Assembly (NCBI RefSeq): GCF_039538045.1
Contig: NZ_BAABBQ010000001.1
Span: 1,200,001-1,264,000 of the forward strand
DNA from: Sphingomonas swuensis
Lineage (GTDB): Bacteria; Pseudomonadota; Alphaproteobacteria; Sphingomonadales; Sphingomonadaceae
Length of the DNA stretch: 64,000 nt
Direction: 5' to 3'
Shown here piece by piece: positions 47,429 through 56,351 of this stretch. The notes under the pieces were generated by a model. It was given only the letters and a program-made list of their open reading frames with translations, did not search any database and was not told the origin of the DNA. The number at the start of each line of letters is the position of its first letter. The first letter of the stretch is position 1. Made by a program: the position numbers and the translations under genes.

Positions 47429-48750
47429 CCTGCCGAGGCGACCCGCGCCGGGGCGGCTTGCCGCACTGGAGTCACGCGCCACACGGTGTTGGAAAGGTCG
47501 TCGGCGACGATCAGCGCGCCGCGAGGATCGACGGTGACGCCGACCGGTCGCCCGAACGTTTTTCCATCACCCTGGAAGCCGGCGAGGAAGTCGACCGGCG
47601 GACCTGCCGGGCTGCCGCCGCGGAACGGCACGAACACGACCTTGTAGCCGACCGGCTGTTCGCGGTTCCAGCTTCCGTGGAGGCCGACGAAGGCACCGTC
47701 GGCAAACTGCCCTCCCATCGCCGCCGAGGAGAAGGCGACCCCGAGCGGCGCCATGTGCGACCCCAGCGAATAGTCGGGCCGGACCGTTCGTCCGACCATC
47801 TCCTCGCGGAACGGCTGCACCCGGCGGTCGGGGTTCGCGCCCCAATAGGCGTAGGGCCAGCCGTAGAAGGCGCCCGGACGGACCGACGTCAGATAATCCG
47901 GCACGAGATTGGAGCCGAGCTCGTCGCGCTCGTTGACCACCGCCCACAGCTGGTTGGTGCCCGGCTGGATGGTGAGCGCGGTCGGGTTGCGGATTCCGGT
48001 AGCGAAGCGGCGGGTCGCGCCGGTCTCGGCATCGACCTGCCAGACCATCGCCCGTTCTTCCTCGGCCGCCATTCCGCGTTCGCCGATGTTGCTGTTGGAG
48101 CCGATCCCGACGAACAGGCTGCGCCCGTCGGGGCTCGCGGCGAGCGACTTGGTCCAGTGATGGTTGATCTCGGCCGGAAGCTTGGTCACCAGCACCGGCG
48201 GCCCGCTCGCCCTGGTCTGCCCCGGAGCATAGTCGAACCGCACCAGCGAATCCTGGTTGGCGACGAACAGCCGGTTGCCGACCAGCGCCAGACCGTACGG
48301 CGCGTTGAGCTTCTCGGCGAAGACCGTTCGGCCTTCGTAGGTCCCGTCGCCATTGGCGTCGCGGAGCAGGGTCAGGCGGTCGCCGCCCTTGACCGAGCTC
48401 GTGCCCTTCTTCTTGAAATAGCCGGCGATGAGGTCCTTCGGCCGGACGATCGGCGCGTCGCCGCCGCCCTTGCCCTCGGCGACGAGGATGTCGCCGTTGG
48501 GCAGCACCAGCGATTGCCGCGGGATCTTCATGTCGGTCGCGATCGCCGTCACCTGATAGCCCTGCGGCACCGTCGGGCGGCGGTCGCCCCAGCCGGCCGG
48601 ATCGGCGATGGTCATCGGCGGGATCAGCCCCCGCTCGGGCTTCGGAAGCTCGGGGTTGGGGCCATATTGCTCGGAGCCGGAGGCGCTTCCGCAGGCGCTC
48701 AGCAGGGTCGCGGTGGCGAGCAGGGCGAGGACGGCAGGGCGGCGGCTCAT
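47425..48750 (-). CDS. PQQ-dependent sugar dehydrogenase-like lipoprotein (L-sorbosone dehydrogenase type)
   Basis: 441 residues. The lipoprotein signal LALLATATLLSACGS is followed by a beta-propeller of the GSDH/sorbosone dehydrogenase family: LVLPNGDILVAEGKGGG, LNAPYGLALVGNRLFVAN, PDGRSLFVGIGSNSNIGERG, GIRNPTALTIQPGTNQLWAVVNERDELG and GLHGSWNRE (read in parts). It likely oxidises a sugar or aldehyde with PQQ in the periplasm and feeds electrons to the cytochromes encoded beside it. ATGA overlap with the upstream DUF2231 gene. Confidence 0.87.
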   Translation of the reverse strand: MSRRPAVLALLATATLLSACGSASGSEQYGPNPELPKPERGLIPPMTIADPAGWGDRRPTVPQGYQVTAIATDMKIPRQSLVLPNGDILVAEGKGGGDAPIVRPKDLIAGYFKKKGTSSVKGGDRLTLLRDANGDGTYEGRTVFAEKLNAPYGLALVGNRLFVANQDSLVRFDYAPGQTRASGPPVLVTKLPAEINHHWTKSLAASPDGRSLFVGIGSNSNIGERGMAAEEERAMVWQVDAETGATRRFATGIRNPTALTIQPGTNQLWAVVNERDELGSNLVPDYLTSVRPGAFYGWPYAYWGANPDRRVQPFREEMVGRTVRPDYSLGSHMAPLGVAFSSAAMGGQFADGAFVGLHGSWNREQPVGYKVVFVPFRGGSPAGPPVDFLAGFQGDGKTFGRPVGVTVDPRGALIVADDLSNTVWRVTPVRQAAPARVASAG

Positions 48751-49187
48751 CGTGCGGCTCCATTGCGAAGGGTGGCGAAGCCGAGCCAGACCGAAGCCAG
48801 CGCGAGGACGAAGGTGACGAGCGAGAGGATGAGGGCCGCGGGCATCGACGCCCACGCATCCTTGGCATGGACCAGCGCGCCGATGAAGCCGACGACGAAG
48901 GTCGCGATCAGCGCCAAGAGGTAGAGCGCCGAGCGCGGGTCACGCCGGCGGTCGGCGCGGAAGAAGTCGATCACCGCCCACAGCAGGGCAAAGCCGGCGA
49001 ACACCAGCGCCCCGGCGTTGAGCCAGGCGCCGAAGTTGATCCACTGGACCTGGTAACTCGACGAATAGGCCCAGTCGGCGAGCAGCGCGCCGAGGAACAG
49101 CGGCAGGATCGCGGCGAGCAGCGCGGCGTGAACCGGATGGATCACCCTCGGGGCGGTGGCAGTTCGTTCCAAAGCTGGTCCTTCCAA
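48747..49187 (-). CDS. DUF2231 membrane protein
   Basis: About 146 residues with four membrane spans, starting with the conserved VIHPVHAALLAAILPLFLGALLADWAY segment (read in parts) and ending with FVLALASVWLGFATLR. DUF2231 proteins often sit beside respiratory or PQQ dehydrogenase genes, as here. The start is uncertain: TTG 49187, TTG 49172 (with GGAAGGA just upstream) or GTG 49145 just before the conserved domain. First gene of the oxidase run on the minus strand. Confidence 0.75.
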   Translation of the reverse strand: MEGPALERTATAPRVIHPVHAALLAAILPLFLGALLADWAYSSSYQVQWINFGAWLNAGALVFAGFALLWAVIDFFRADRRRDPRSALYLLALIATFVVGFIGALVHAKDAWASMPAALILSLVTFVLALASVWLGFATLRNGAAR

Positions 49188-49314
49188 GGTCGGTTCCGCA
49201 CCAACGCGTCACGCGGGGTGGAGCGCCCCCACTGCCAAAGCCGCGCCGCCCCGTTCGGTTCCTTCGCTCGCAGATGCAGACGCCATTGGTAGGCGCTGCC
49301 TCTTGCGCCTTGGA

Positions 49315-50493
49315 CTAAACGCAGCGCCTGATCGCCTCGATCACCTCTGCGGCCTGTTCGGGCCCAAGATGAGGTCCAATCGGCAGACTGAGACAGTGGC
49401 GGGCGAGCCTTTCGGTGATCGGCAACGAGCCTCGTTTGAAGCCCAGATCCTGGTAAGCACCCTGCAGATGCGGCGGTGTCGGATAATGGATCAGCGTCTG
49501 CACGCCCTCAGCGAGCAAGCGTTTCTGCAATCCATCACGATCGTCGCAGAGCACCACAAATAGATGCCAAGATGGCTTCGCCCACTCTGGCACGACTGGC
49601 AGAGTAAGGCCGGTGCCCTTCAATCCTTTGAGATAAGCACCCGCGATTGCAGCCCGCCGCTTATTCCACTCCTCCAGATGCGCCAGTTTTACGCTCAGAA
49701 CACTTGCCTGAATGGGATCTAAGCGTGAATTGAAGCCCTGCATCTCATGCGCGTAGCGAACACTCGAACCATAATTTCCAAGTAGCCGCACAGCGTTGGC
49801 GAGTTCGGGCGCGTTGGCTGTCACCGCCCCGCCATCACCCAGCGCACCAAGGTTCTTACCGGGATAAAAGCTCCAACAAGCTGCTGATCCGCGCGCGCCT
49901 ACACGAATACCCTTGTATTCTGCTCCGTGGGCTTGCGCCGCATCCTCAAGAAGCTGCAATCCGTACTCGTCGGCAATTTTTTGAAGGGCGTCGAGGTCTG
50001 CCGGCTGTCCGTAGAGGTGGGTAGGCAGAATGACCTTCGTTTTCTTGGTGATTGCTGCGACGACCATTGCCGGGTCGAGGTTGTAGGTTCGCTCGTCGGG
50101 CTCCACCAAGATGGGCGTTGCGCCCACCATCGTGACCGCAAGTAAGGTGGCGATGAAGGTGTTTGCCGCCACAATAACTTCATCACCAGGGCCAACACCC
50201 ATGGCGCGTAACGCTAGATGCAGCGCATCCAAGCCGTTGCCCGTGCCTACTGTGTGAGCTGCGCCAGTGAAGTCCGAGAAGCCTCGCTCAAATACCGCGC
50301 ACTCTTCCCCTCCTATATACTGACCGGAGCGCACTGACCTGAGAACCGCTGCTTCGATTTCTGTGGAAAGCTCTTCGGTGGCCGCTTTCAGGCTCAAAAA
50401 GGGGATCACGGAACGCTGCAAGCCTTTATCTGTTTGATTTGGGCGGCTTAGCGGGCCGAGCACTCGATGGCGAGACTTGGTTTGCGGCACCAT
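49315..50493 (-). CDS. DegT/DnrJ/EryC1/StrS sugar aminotransferase
   Basis: About 392 residues from ATG 50493; a GTG at 50409, where the conserved IPFLSLKAA begins, is also likely. PLP-dependent enzyme that aminates a nucleotide-linked keto-sugar. Seen are VGTGNGLDALHLALRAMGVGPGDEV, LLEDAAQAHGAEY and the PLP lysine in CWSFYPGKNLGALGDGGAV. The neighbour encoded divergently 23 bases away is a 3,4-ketoisomerase of the FdtA/QdtA type, so the likely pathway makes a 3-amino-3,6-dideoxyhexose on dTDP, as by FdtA/FdtB. GC content is visibly lower than in the surrounding genes. Confidence 0.88.
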   Translation of the reverse strand: MVPQTKSRHRVLGPLSRPNQTDKGLQRSVIPFLSLKAATEELSTEIEAAVLRSVRSGQYIGGEECAVFERGFSDFTGAAHTVGTGNGLDALHLALRAMGVGPGDEVIVAANTFIATLLAVTMVGATPILVEPDERTYNLDPAMVVAAITKKTKVILPTHLYGQPADLDALQKIADEYGLQLLEDAAQAHGAEYKGIRVGARGSAACWSFYPGKNLGALGDGGAVTANAPELANAVRLLGNYGSSVRYAHEMQGFNSRLDPIQASVLSVKLAHLEEWNKRRAAIAGAYLKGLKGTGLTLPVVPEWAKPSWHLFVVLCDDRDGLQKRLLAEGVQTLIHYPTPPHLQGAYQDLGFKRGSLPITERLARHCLSLPIGPHLGPEQAAEVIEAIRRCV

Positions 50494-50516
50494 CCCCCAT
50501 GCTGTAGGCGAAGCGT

Positions 50517-50894
50517 ATGTACCATGATGACGCCGGGCGTATTGTCGGCCCATTTCCGACGTTTGGACCTGTAGAGGTCGACCCTTCAGATGTGCAGCCG
50601 CCTTTCGCGGTGAAGCGTATCTATGTGATTTATGGGACGACCGAAGGAACGGTGCGTGGCCGCCACGCTCACAAGAATCTCCGTCAACTCGCACACTGCG
50701 TTGCGGGCGCTTGCACGATGACGATTGATGGCATTCCTCATCGCCTTGATGCGCCGACCAAGGGAGTAACTCTCGGTCCTGGCCAGTGGCGCGAAATGAG
50801 CGATTTCACTCAAGATTGCGTGCTCGTGGTCTATGCCGACCAGTATTACGATGCTGATGATTACATCTGGGAGAGAGAAACGCTTACTGCCTAA
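50517..50894 (+). CDS. FdtA/QdtA-type dTDP-sugar 3,4-ketoisomerase
   Basis: 125-residue cupin. Recognised by PPFAVKRIYVIYGTTEGTVRGRHAHKNLRQLAHCVAGACTMTIDG (read in parts) with the active-site His in RGRHAHK, and by the end YADQYYDADDYIWERE. Converts dTDP-4-keto-6-deoxyglucose to a 3-keto sugar for amination by the divergent aminotransferase. Relatives usually have about ten more N-terminal residues; an in-frame TAG upstream (50503-50505) rules out a longer start. Whether 3,4-isomerisation gives the galacto or gluco form cannot be told. Confidence 0.82.
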   Translation: MYHDDAGRIVGPFPTFGPVEVDPSDVQPPFAVKRIYVIYGTTEGTVRGRHAHKNLRQLAHCVAGACTMTIDGIPHRLDAPTKGVTLGPGQWREMSDFTQDCVLVVYADQYYDADDYIWERETLTA

Positions 50895-50976
50895 GTTGTG
50901 CAAGTCGGGGCTCTTCGGTTTCGCTGTCGCATGTCTTCCCTAGTTTGCGGAGGCCTTGCCGGGCAATTACGAACTC

Positions 50977-51195
50977 TCAGCCCCCGGGGGGCAAGATCAC
51001 CAGCCGGCCCGCCCGGCCGCCGCATCGGCCGCACTTCAGCCGCGCGCCGAGCCGCTGCAGGTCGCAATTGCCTGCCATCGCGGCAGCCTCGACCCCGGCC
51101 AGCGTCCGCGAGGCTCCGCAGTCCCCGCACTCGACCTTCAGCGACGCCCGGAAGCGGACGAGATCGGCAATGGTCCGAATATGTTTCGTGGACAT
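50977..51195 (-). CDS. small zinc-ribbon protein
   Basis: 72 residues from ATG 51195: MSTKHIRTIADLVRFRASLKVECGDCG, then LKCGRCGGRAGRL. The two CxxC pairs (VECGDCG, LKCGRCG) form a likely zinc ribbon. The central part ASRTLAGVEAAAMAGNCDL is typical of small zinc-ribbon proteins found in sphingomonads. The frame extends upstream to 51333 but the extra residues look non-coding. Function unknown. Confidence 0.65.
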   Translation of the reverse strand: MSTKHIRTIADLVRFRASLKVECGDCGASRTLAGVEAAAMAGNCDLQRLGARLKCGRCGGRAGRLVILPPGG

Positions 51196-51369
51196 CGCTG
51201 CGGCATAGCGAAGCGAGAACATAAGGGGAACGGACTGACTGCCGATTTCTGTGGATCGATCACCGACGCGGTCGCGCGGGTGCCTGAAGGTGCTCTCGCT
51301 GCAATGTCGTTCCGCTTGTCTCGCACGAAACATTGAGCGAAACCCAGAACTGCGCGTTAACTGGGCGTT

Positions 51370-51495
51370 ATGCGCCTACATCGCTTTTTCCGCCGCCGGT
51401 CACCGACCGATTTCCTGTTCTCGATGGCCTGCCTGTTGTTGCTCGTGTTTGTCGCCGTAGTTCTTGTGAGGCCGGACATTCTGGCGCTCGGATGA
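51370..51495 (+). CDS. small single-span membrane protein (41 aa)
   Basis: ATG 51370 to TGA 51493-51495. The peptide has a basic N-terminus (MRLHRFFRRRSPTD) followed by one long hydrophobic helix (FLFSMACLLLLVFVAVVLV) and a short tail (RPDILALG), the ideal layout of a one-span inner-membrane microprotein with the N-terminus inside. No strong Shine-Dalgarno is visible. Function unknown. Confidence 0.45.
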   Translation: MRLHRFFRRRSPTDFLFSMACLLLLVFVAVVLVRPDILALG

Positions 51496-51562
51496 TCAAC
51501 GTCCGCGAAAATGAGCAATGCTGCGCTTGCCCTCGCGCGGTTAACCGTCATAGACGCGATTC

Positions 51563-51778
51563 ATGAGTAACTGCGCCAACGTGCTGCCTTTTCCGGCGGC
51601 GCCCAAGTCCGATCGAATGTCCGCTGGCCTCCTCGCCTCGGAAGCTATGCGCCTCGCGGCGACGGACAATGCGAGCCGGGACGATGGACAGTCAGCGGAT
51701 GACTTCAATCGCGCGCTCGCGCTGGTCGACCAAGCCCGGCTGCTGATCTTGCAGTGGCACACTGCGAACATCGGCTAG
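51563..51778 (+). CDS. small hypothetical protein (71 aa)
   Basis: ATG 51563. A soluble protein with a central amphipathic helix (DDFNRALALVDQARLLILQWHTANI). No family recognised. It ends four bases before the TTG start of the membrane-protein gene, so the two may be co-transcribed. Codon use is like that of the neighbouring real genes. Confidence 0.5.
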   Translation: MSNCANVLPFPAAPKSDRMSAGLLASEAMRLAATDNASRDDGQSADDFNRALALVDQARLLILQWHTANIG

Positions 51779-51782
51779 GTCG

Positions 51783-53114
51783 TTGCGTCTCTATACCCGG
51801 CTGGGCGCCGTCAGCGTTGTCGCGGCAAGTCTCCTCGCGCTCGCGCTGGCACTTGCCTACATCACTGCCGCTTACCCCTATCAGGACGATTTCTGCTTCA
51901 CGCTATGGCAGCGGAGCCCCGCGGAAACCGCCAACTGGTTCTTCACCAACTGGTCCGGGCGCTGGTCAGCCATGTTCCTCTATGCCGCGATGGCATCGGG
52001 GCATGATTACGCGCAGCAGGGGATGGGCGCCCTCGTCTGGTGGTCGCTGCCACTCTGGCTGGCCGGATTCTTCTTCCTCGCTGCTCTCGTCATGCGTGGA
52101 GCCGGCGCTGCCCAGCGGGGTGCAGCGGCGCTGGTCTTGCTCGTTCTGTTCTGGACCTCGACCCCAGGCGCGCTCGACCTCTTCTACTGGACTGCCGGCG
52201 TGTCGGGCTATTCCGTCCCCTTTGCGCTGTCCTGCCTGAGTCTCTTCCTGCTGGCGGTCGACCGGCCTGCCTGGGCAAGCGGCATCGGCGCCATTGTCGC
52301 CGCCGCGGTTCCGACGTTCAACGAACTGGCGGGCATTGTCCTGGTCCCTGTTCTCGCCCTGCTCGCCGTCGATCGGTGGCGGCGCAACCGCTCGTTTATG
52401 CCCCTGCTCGTCGCGCTGGTTCTCACCCTACTCGCGTCCGCCGTGGTCATCTTCGCGGCCGGAACGGCGCAGCGACTCGATGCGCAGGTCGAGACCGAAG
52501 CGAGCCTGCTCGGCTACGCCGCCAAGCTCTTCCGCCCATATGACTCGGCTTTCGCATCGATTGTCGACCCGCGGCTGCTTTGCCTTCTTCTCGTCGCCGC
52601 CTGCTCCACGCGGTTCGGAGCATCGCCCAATCCACGCCGCGCCATCCCGGTCCTTGCTCTCGGGCTGGTCGCTGCCCTGGCCGGCAATGCCGCCTACATC
52701 GCTGCGGCCGGAACAGTCCCCTCGTACCGCGTCCTTGGCTACGGTTTCGCTGTCATGCTTTCCGCCACCGCCGCTGCCGCCTGGCACCTGCGCGGGACGA
52801 TCAGCAACAAGGGTCTTGAGGCCGCATCGCTCATCGCGCTTGCTGCCTTGATCGTCACCGGACCGAACACCACCATGGCCCTGCACGATCTTCCGAAGCT
52901 TGCTGGCTTCAAGGCCGAGCAGAGGGCCTTCTGATCGGGCCTCTCGAAGCAGTCCGGCGAGGTGAGCGCGCCCGACCTGTCCTATTATCCCTCGCTCTTC
53001 TCGCAGCGGCTGATCTCGCTGAAGGCGGAAGAGAACCAGTGCCTGGCCGACGCCTTCAACCTCCGGTCGATCCGCTCCGTCGGGCCTGCCGGCACACGCT
53101 GGAAGACCTACTAG
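51783..53114 (+). pseudogene. polytopic membrane protein (DUF6056-like) with an in-frame TGA
   Basis: TTG 51783 begins a 383-residue frame with about ten membrane spans and the N-terminal signature YPYQDDFCFTLWQRSPAETANWFFTNWSGRW (read in parts) of DUF6056-like glycosyltransferase-fold membrane proteins. It stops at TGA 52932-52934, but the same frame continues without another stop to TAG 53112-53114, giving 59 more protein-like residues (GLSKQSGEVS, LSYYPSLFSQRLISLKAEENQC, DAFNLRSIRSVG). A nonsense mutation in a once 443-residue gene is the simplest reading; readthrough or sequencing error are alternatives. Confidence 0.65.
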
Positions 53115-53298
53115 GCAGCGCCAACACGCGATCGCCGGATCTCGCTATTTTGCATGCGAGGATGGATGTCACCGGATGCTACTTCGCTTGGCGCTGCTGA
53201 AGGAGGAGTGGGACTTGCGGCGCCGCGCATCGCGCGTCGGTGATTGCATCGTTCCGCGCACCGGCGAGTTGGGGCCGTGAACTGAAAAGGGCCGGCCA
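53115..53298. other. 184-base gap without a recognised gene
   Basis: Between the broken membrane-protein gene and the DUF2868 gene. No convincing coding frame, terminator or consensus promoter was seen. The Shine-Dalgarno-like GAAAAGGG (53284-53291) just upstream of TTG 53299 belongs to the next gene. Confidence 0.5.
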
Positions 53299-54801
53299 TT
53301 GCTTCCAGATACGATCCGCATCGGTGAAGCCAGGGCGAGCAGGTTGTTGCTGGTCCGCGCCATCGAGACGGAAGATCGCGAGGCTGCCCTGCTGACGGCG
53401 GACGACCGTCTCTATGCTTCCAGCGCCGCCCTGTCGGGGCTGAAGGGGAGGCCGGGCACCCGCAACGAAGCCGCGCAATTCCTATCGCGCCGGGCCGAGA
53501 TCGCGCTCGAGCGGCTTGGAGGCCGCTATCCCGGTCTGAACAAATATGTCGCTGCCGTTCGCTGGCCGGCCTGGCTGAGCATCGGCATACCGGCAGCGGC
53601 ACTGTTGCTGGCTCTCTCGACGGACGCCTTTGCCGGCAATCGTCTCAACATCGTCGCCTTTCCGCTGCTGGGCCTGATCGCCTGGAATTTGGCGGTCTTC
53701 GTCGTCCTGGCTGTGGAATGGCTCGCCAGGGTGGTGCGGCCCGGAGTCCCGAAGGGCGGCTGGCTCGGCAACGCAATCCGCCGCGTCACCCAGCCGAGGA
53801 GCGACCGCCTCGCCGGCCAGCCGACGCTCGAGCGCGGACTGATCCGCTTCGCCGGCGACTGGGCGGACTCCTCCCGTGAGCTGACCGATGCGCGGCTGCG
53901 CCGGAGCCTGCACCTCGGCGCCGCCCTGTTTGCGGTGGGGGTGATCGCGGCCATGCTTCTTCGCGCCCGCTACATGGCCGATTATGAGGCTGGCTGGTCG
54001 GGCACCTGGGCGGGGGCCGAGCAGGAAATCGCCATTATCCTGCACGTCGTCCTGGGTCCCGCCAGCTTGCTGACGGGGCTTCCTCTCCCCGATGTCGAAC
54101 AACTGAAGGAGCTTCGGGGAAGCGCCCAGAATGCAGGCAACTGGCTGCTCCTGTGGGCGGTCACGGCCTCGTTGTTCGTGATCCTTCCGCGGCTGCTGCT
54201 GGCCCTGCTGAGCGGGCTCAAGGCCGAGATCCTCCGGCGCGGTCTGCCGATCCGGCAGGACTTCTACTTCAGGGGCCTTCTTCGCGACGCCCTGGGCGAA
54301 GCGGGCAAGGCGCGGGTCGTCGCTTACGGCATCGATCTGGCCGGGGAGAGGCGCCAGCGCCTCGGTCGCATGTTGGGGGTCGCCCTTGGCGAAAAGGTCA
54401 GCATCAGCTTCGATGCACCCGTCGCCTATGGCGATGAGGACGAGTGGTTGTCGGACAATGCCGGCACGCTGTCTGACAGCGACTACCTCATCCTCCTGTT
54501 CAATCTCTCTTCGACCCCCGAGGCCGAAAATCACGGCGCCTTCGCTGGCGCTGTCCGAAAACAGCTGGCGGGCGGACCGGCCAGCCTCGTCGTCCTGCTC
54601 GAGGAGGGGGCGATGCGCGCGCGCCTGCCGGCTTCCCGCAGTTCAGACGGTCGCATCGCCGAGCGGGTGCGGGCCTGGAGTGCAGTCCTCGCCGGCGCCG
54701 GGGTCGAGCCCATCCTCACGTCCCTTGAAGCTGCAGCCGAGGACGAAGCGGCGCAGTCGCTGGAGCGCGGGCTTCTTCGCACCCGAACGGCGGCAGGCTG
54801 A
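53299..54801 (+). CDS. DUF2868 domain membrane protein
   Basis: 500 residues starting TTG 53299. After an N-terminal helical part (about 1-85) come membrane spans (WLSIGIPAAALLLALSTDAF, FPLLGLIAWNLAVFVVLAVEWLA, LGAALFAVGVIAAMLL, WLLLWAVTASLFVILPRLLLALLSG). The C-terminal cytosolic part has RVVAYGIDLAGERRQRLGRML and DYLILLFNLSSTPEAENHGAF. This matches DUF2868 proteins, which regularly occur next to DUF3482 GTPases, as here. Function of the pair is unknown. Confidence 0.78.
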   Translation: MLPDTIRIGEARASRLLLVRAIETEDREAALLTADDRLYASSAALSGLKGRPGTRNEAAQFLSRRAEIALERLGGRYPGLNKYVAAVRWPAWLSIGIPAAALLLALSTDAFAGNRLNIVAFPLLGLIAWNLAVFVVLAVEWLARVVRPGVPKGGWLGNAIRRVTQPRSDRLAGQPTLERGLIRFAGDWADSSRELTDARLRRSLHLGAALFAVGVIAAMLLRARYMADYEAGWSGTWAGAEQEIAIILHVVLGPASLLTGLPLPDVEQLKELRGSAQNAGNWLLLWAVTASLFVILPRLLLALLSGLKAEILRRGLPIRQDFYFRGLLRDALGEAGKARVVAYGIDLAGERRQRLGRMLGVALGEKVSISFDAPVAYGDEDEWLSDNAGTLSDSDYLILLFNLSSTPEAENHGAFAGAVRKQLAGGPASLVVLLEEGAMRARLPASRSSDGRIAERVRAWSAVLAGAGVEPILTSLEAAAEDEAAQSLERGLLRTRTAAG

Positions 54802-54802
54802 C

Positions 54803-56275
54803 ATGACCACCGTCAATCTCAGCCTCATCAGCCACACCAACGCCGGAAAGACGACGCTTGCCCGCACCATCCTGCAGCAGGATGTCGGCGAAGTGCGCGA
54901 CGCTGCGCATGTGACCCAGGTCGCGACCGGTTACCTCATGGTCCAGGCGGACGACGATGCGCTGATGCTGTGGGACACGCCCGGGTTCGGCGACACCGCG
55001 CGGCTGGTGCGCCGATTGCGGCTGTCGGGCAATCCGATCGGCTGGCTGCTCGGGCAGGTCTGGGACCGCTACCGCGACAAGCCCCTGTGGTCGAGCCAGC
55101 AGGCGGCTCGCAACGCGCGCGACGAGGCGGATGTCATCCTCTACCTCGTCAACGCCAGCGAGGATCCGATCGGCGCCGCTTACGTGCCACTCGAGATGGA
55201 GGTGCTGTCCTTCATCGGCAAACCGGTCGTGCTCCTGCTCAACCAGGCGGGCCCACCCAACGCTGAGGGAGTTGGCGACGAGGAACGCTGGAAGGAGCAT
55301 CTCGGCTCGACCGGACTGGTTCGTGGCAGCCTGACGCTGGACGCCTTCGCCCGCTGCTGGGTCCAGGAGCTTACCCTCCTCCAGATGGTCGAGCCGCTCC
55401 TCCCGGCGGCCAAGCAGAGTGCCATGCGAGCGCTGATCGACGCTTGGTCGGAACGTAATCTCGACCGCTTCAAGCGATCGATGCAGACGCTTGCCAGGCA
55501 GCTCGCGGACACGGTCGCCGACCGCGAGGAGATTGGCGATCGCAAGTGGCACGACCGGGTGACCGGCGCGATCCTCAATCCGACCGGTGGCGAAATGTCG
55601 GCGGCAGGCAAGCGCGCCATCGGCAAGCTCGGCGAGCGGCTCGACAAGCGCATCCGGACGAGCACCGACGAGCTGATCCGGCTCCACGGCCTCTCGGGTC
55701 GCGCCGGCAACGAGATCCTTGCTCGCCTGCGCAGGGACTACACCGAAAGCGCGCCGGCGCGCGAAGGCATATCAGCGGTCCTCGGCGGCCTTGCCTCGGG
55801 CGCGGCAGGTGGTCTGGCCGCCGACCTGGCGGCAGGCGGGCTGACGCTTGGTGGCGGAATGGTGATCGGGAGCATCCTCGGGGCCCTCGGGGCCGGAAGC
55901 GCCGCCCGGGGCTACAACATGGTCCGGGGCGAGCAGACCAATGCGGCCCGGTGGTCCGAGGAAGCGTTCACCGGCTTCGTTCGCTCCGCCCTGCTTCGCT
56001 ATCTCGCGGTCGCCCACTTCGGTCGTGGACGCGGGGACTGGGAGGAAGCCGAACACCCGACCAGCTGGCAGGCTGCCGTGCAGGAGCAGGTCGCCGACGA
56101 GCGGACCGACATCCGCCGGATCTGGGCCCGTGCCAAGGATACGCCCCTCGAGGAGCTGGCAGCGCAGATCGAGCGGCTGCTCGGTCGCTGCTCCGAGCGG
56201 CTGCTGGAAGCTTTCTATCCCGAGGCAAGGCGCCTGTTTGCGGGCGAACTTCAATCCCCGCCGGTGCCTGCCTGA
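54803..56275 (+). CDS. DUF3482 domain GTPase
   Basis: 490 residues from ATG 54803. The G1 loop is SHTNAGKTTLARTIL (residues 9-23), G3 is WDTPGFGDTARL, and the G4 position reads LLLNQAGPP instead of NKxD, so guanine specificity may be weak. The C-terminal half holds Gly/Ala-rich hydrophobic stretches (GLASGAAGGLAADLAAGGLTLGGGMVIGSILGALGAG, read in parts) that may insert in the membrane. It follows the DUF2868 gene by one base; the pair is probably one operon and one complex. Role unknown. Confidence 0.8.
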   Translation: MTTVNLSLISHTNAGKTTLARTILQQDVGEVRDAAHVTQVATGYLMVQADDDALMLWDTPGFGDTARLVRRLRLSGNPIGWLLGQVWDRYRDKPLWSSQQAARNARDEADVILYLVNASEDPIGAAYVPLEMEVLSFIGKPVVLLLNQAGPPNAEGVGDEERWKEHLGSTGLVRGSLTLDAFARCWVQELTLLQMVEPLLPAAKQSAMRALIDAWSERNLDRFKRSMQTLARQLADTVADREEIGDRKWHDRVTGAILNPTGGEMSAAGKRAIGKLGERLDKRIRTSTDELIRLHGLSGRAGNEILARLRRDYTESAPAREGISAVLGGLASGAAGGLAADLAAGGLTLGGGMVIGSILGALGAGSAARGYNMVRGEQTNAARWSEEAFTGFVRSALLRYLAVAHFGRGRGDWEEAEHPTSWQAAVQEQVADERTDIRRIWARAKDTPLEELAAQIERLLGRCSERLLEAFYPEARRLFAGELQSPPVPA

Positions 56276-56351
56276 CGATCATCGGTCGGTCCTGACGTCG
56301 ATCAATCGGATCGCCGACAGGTTCACGGCGCGCCGTGCTCGCCGAGAGTCC

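Noticed and set aside
50400..50435. GGAAC-N16-TGTT within the aminotransferase gene, pointing to the ketoisomerase
   Set aside because: The -10 differs from CGTT at one of four bases and it lies about 85-110 bases upstream inside coding sequence of a low-GC region.
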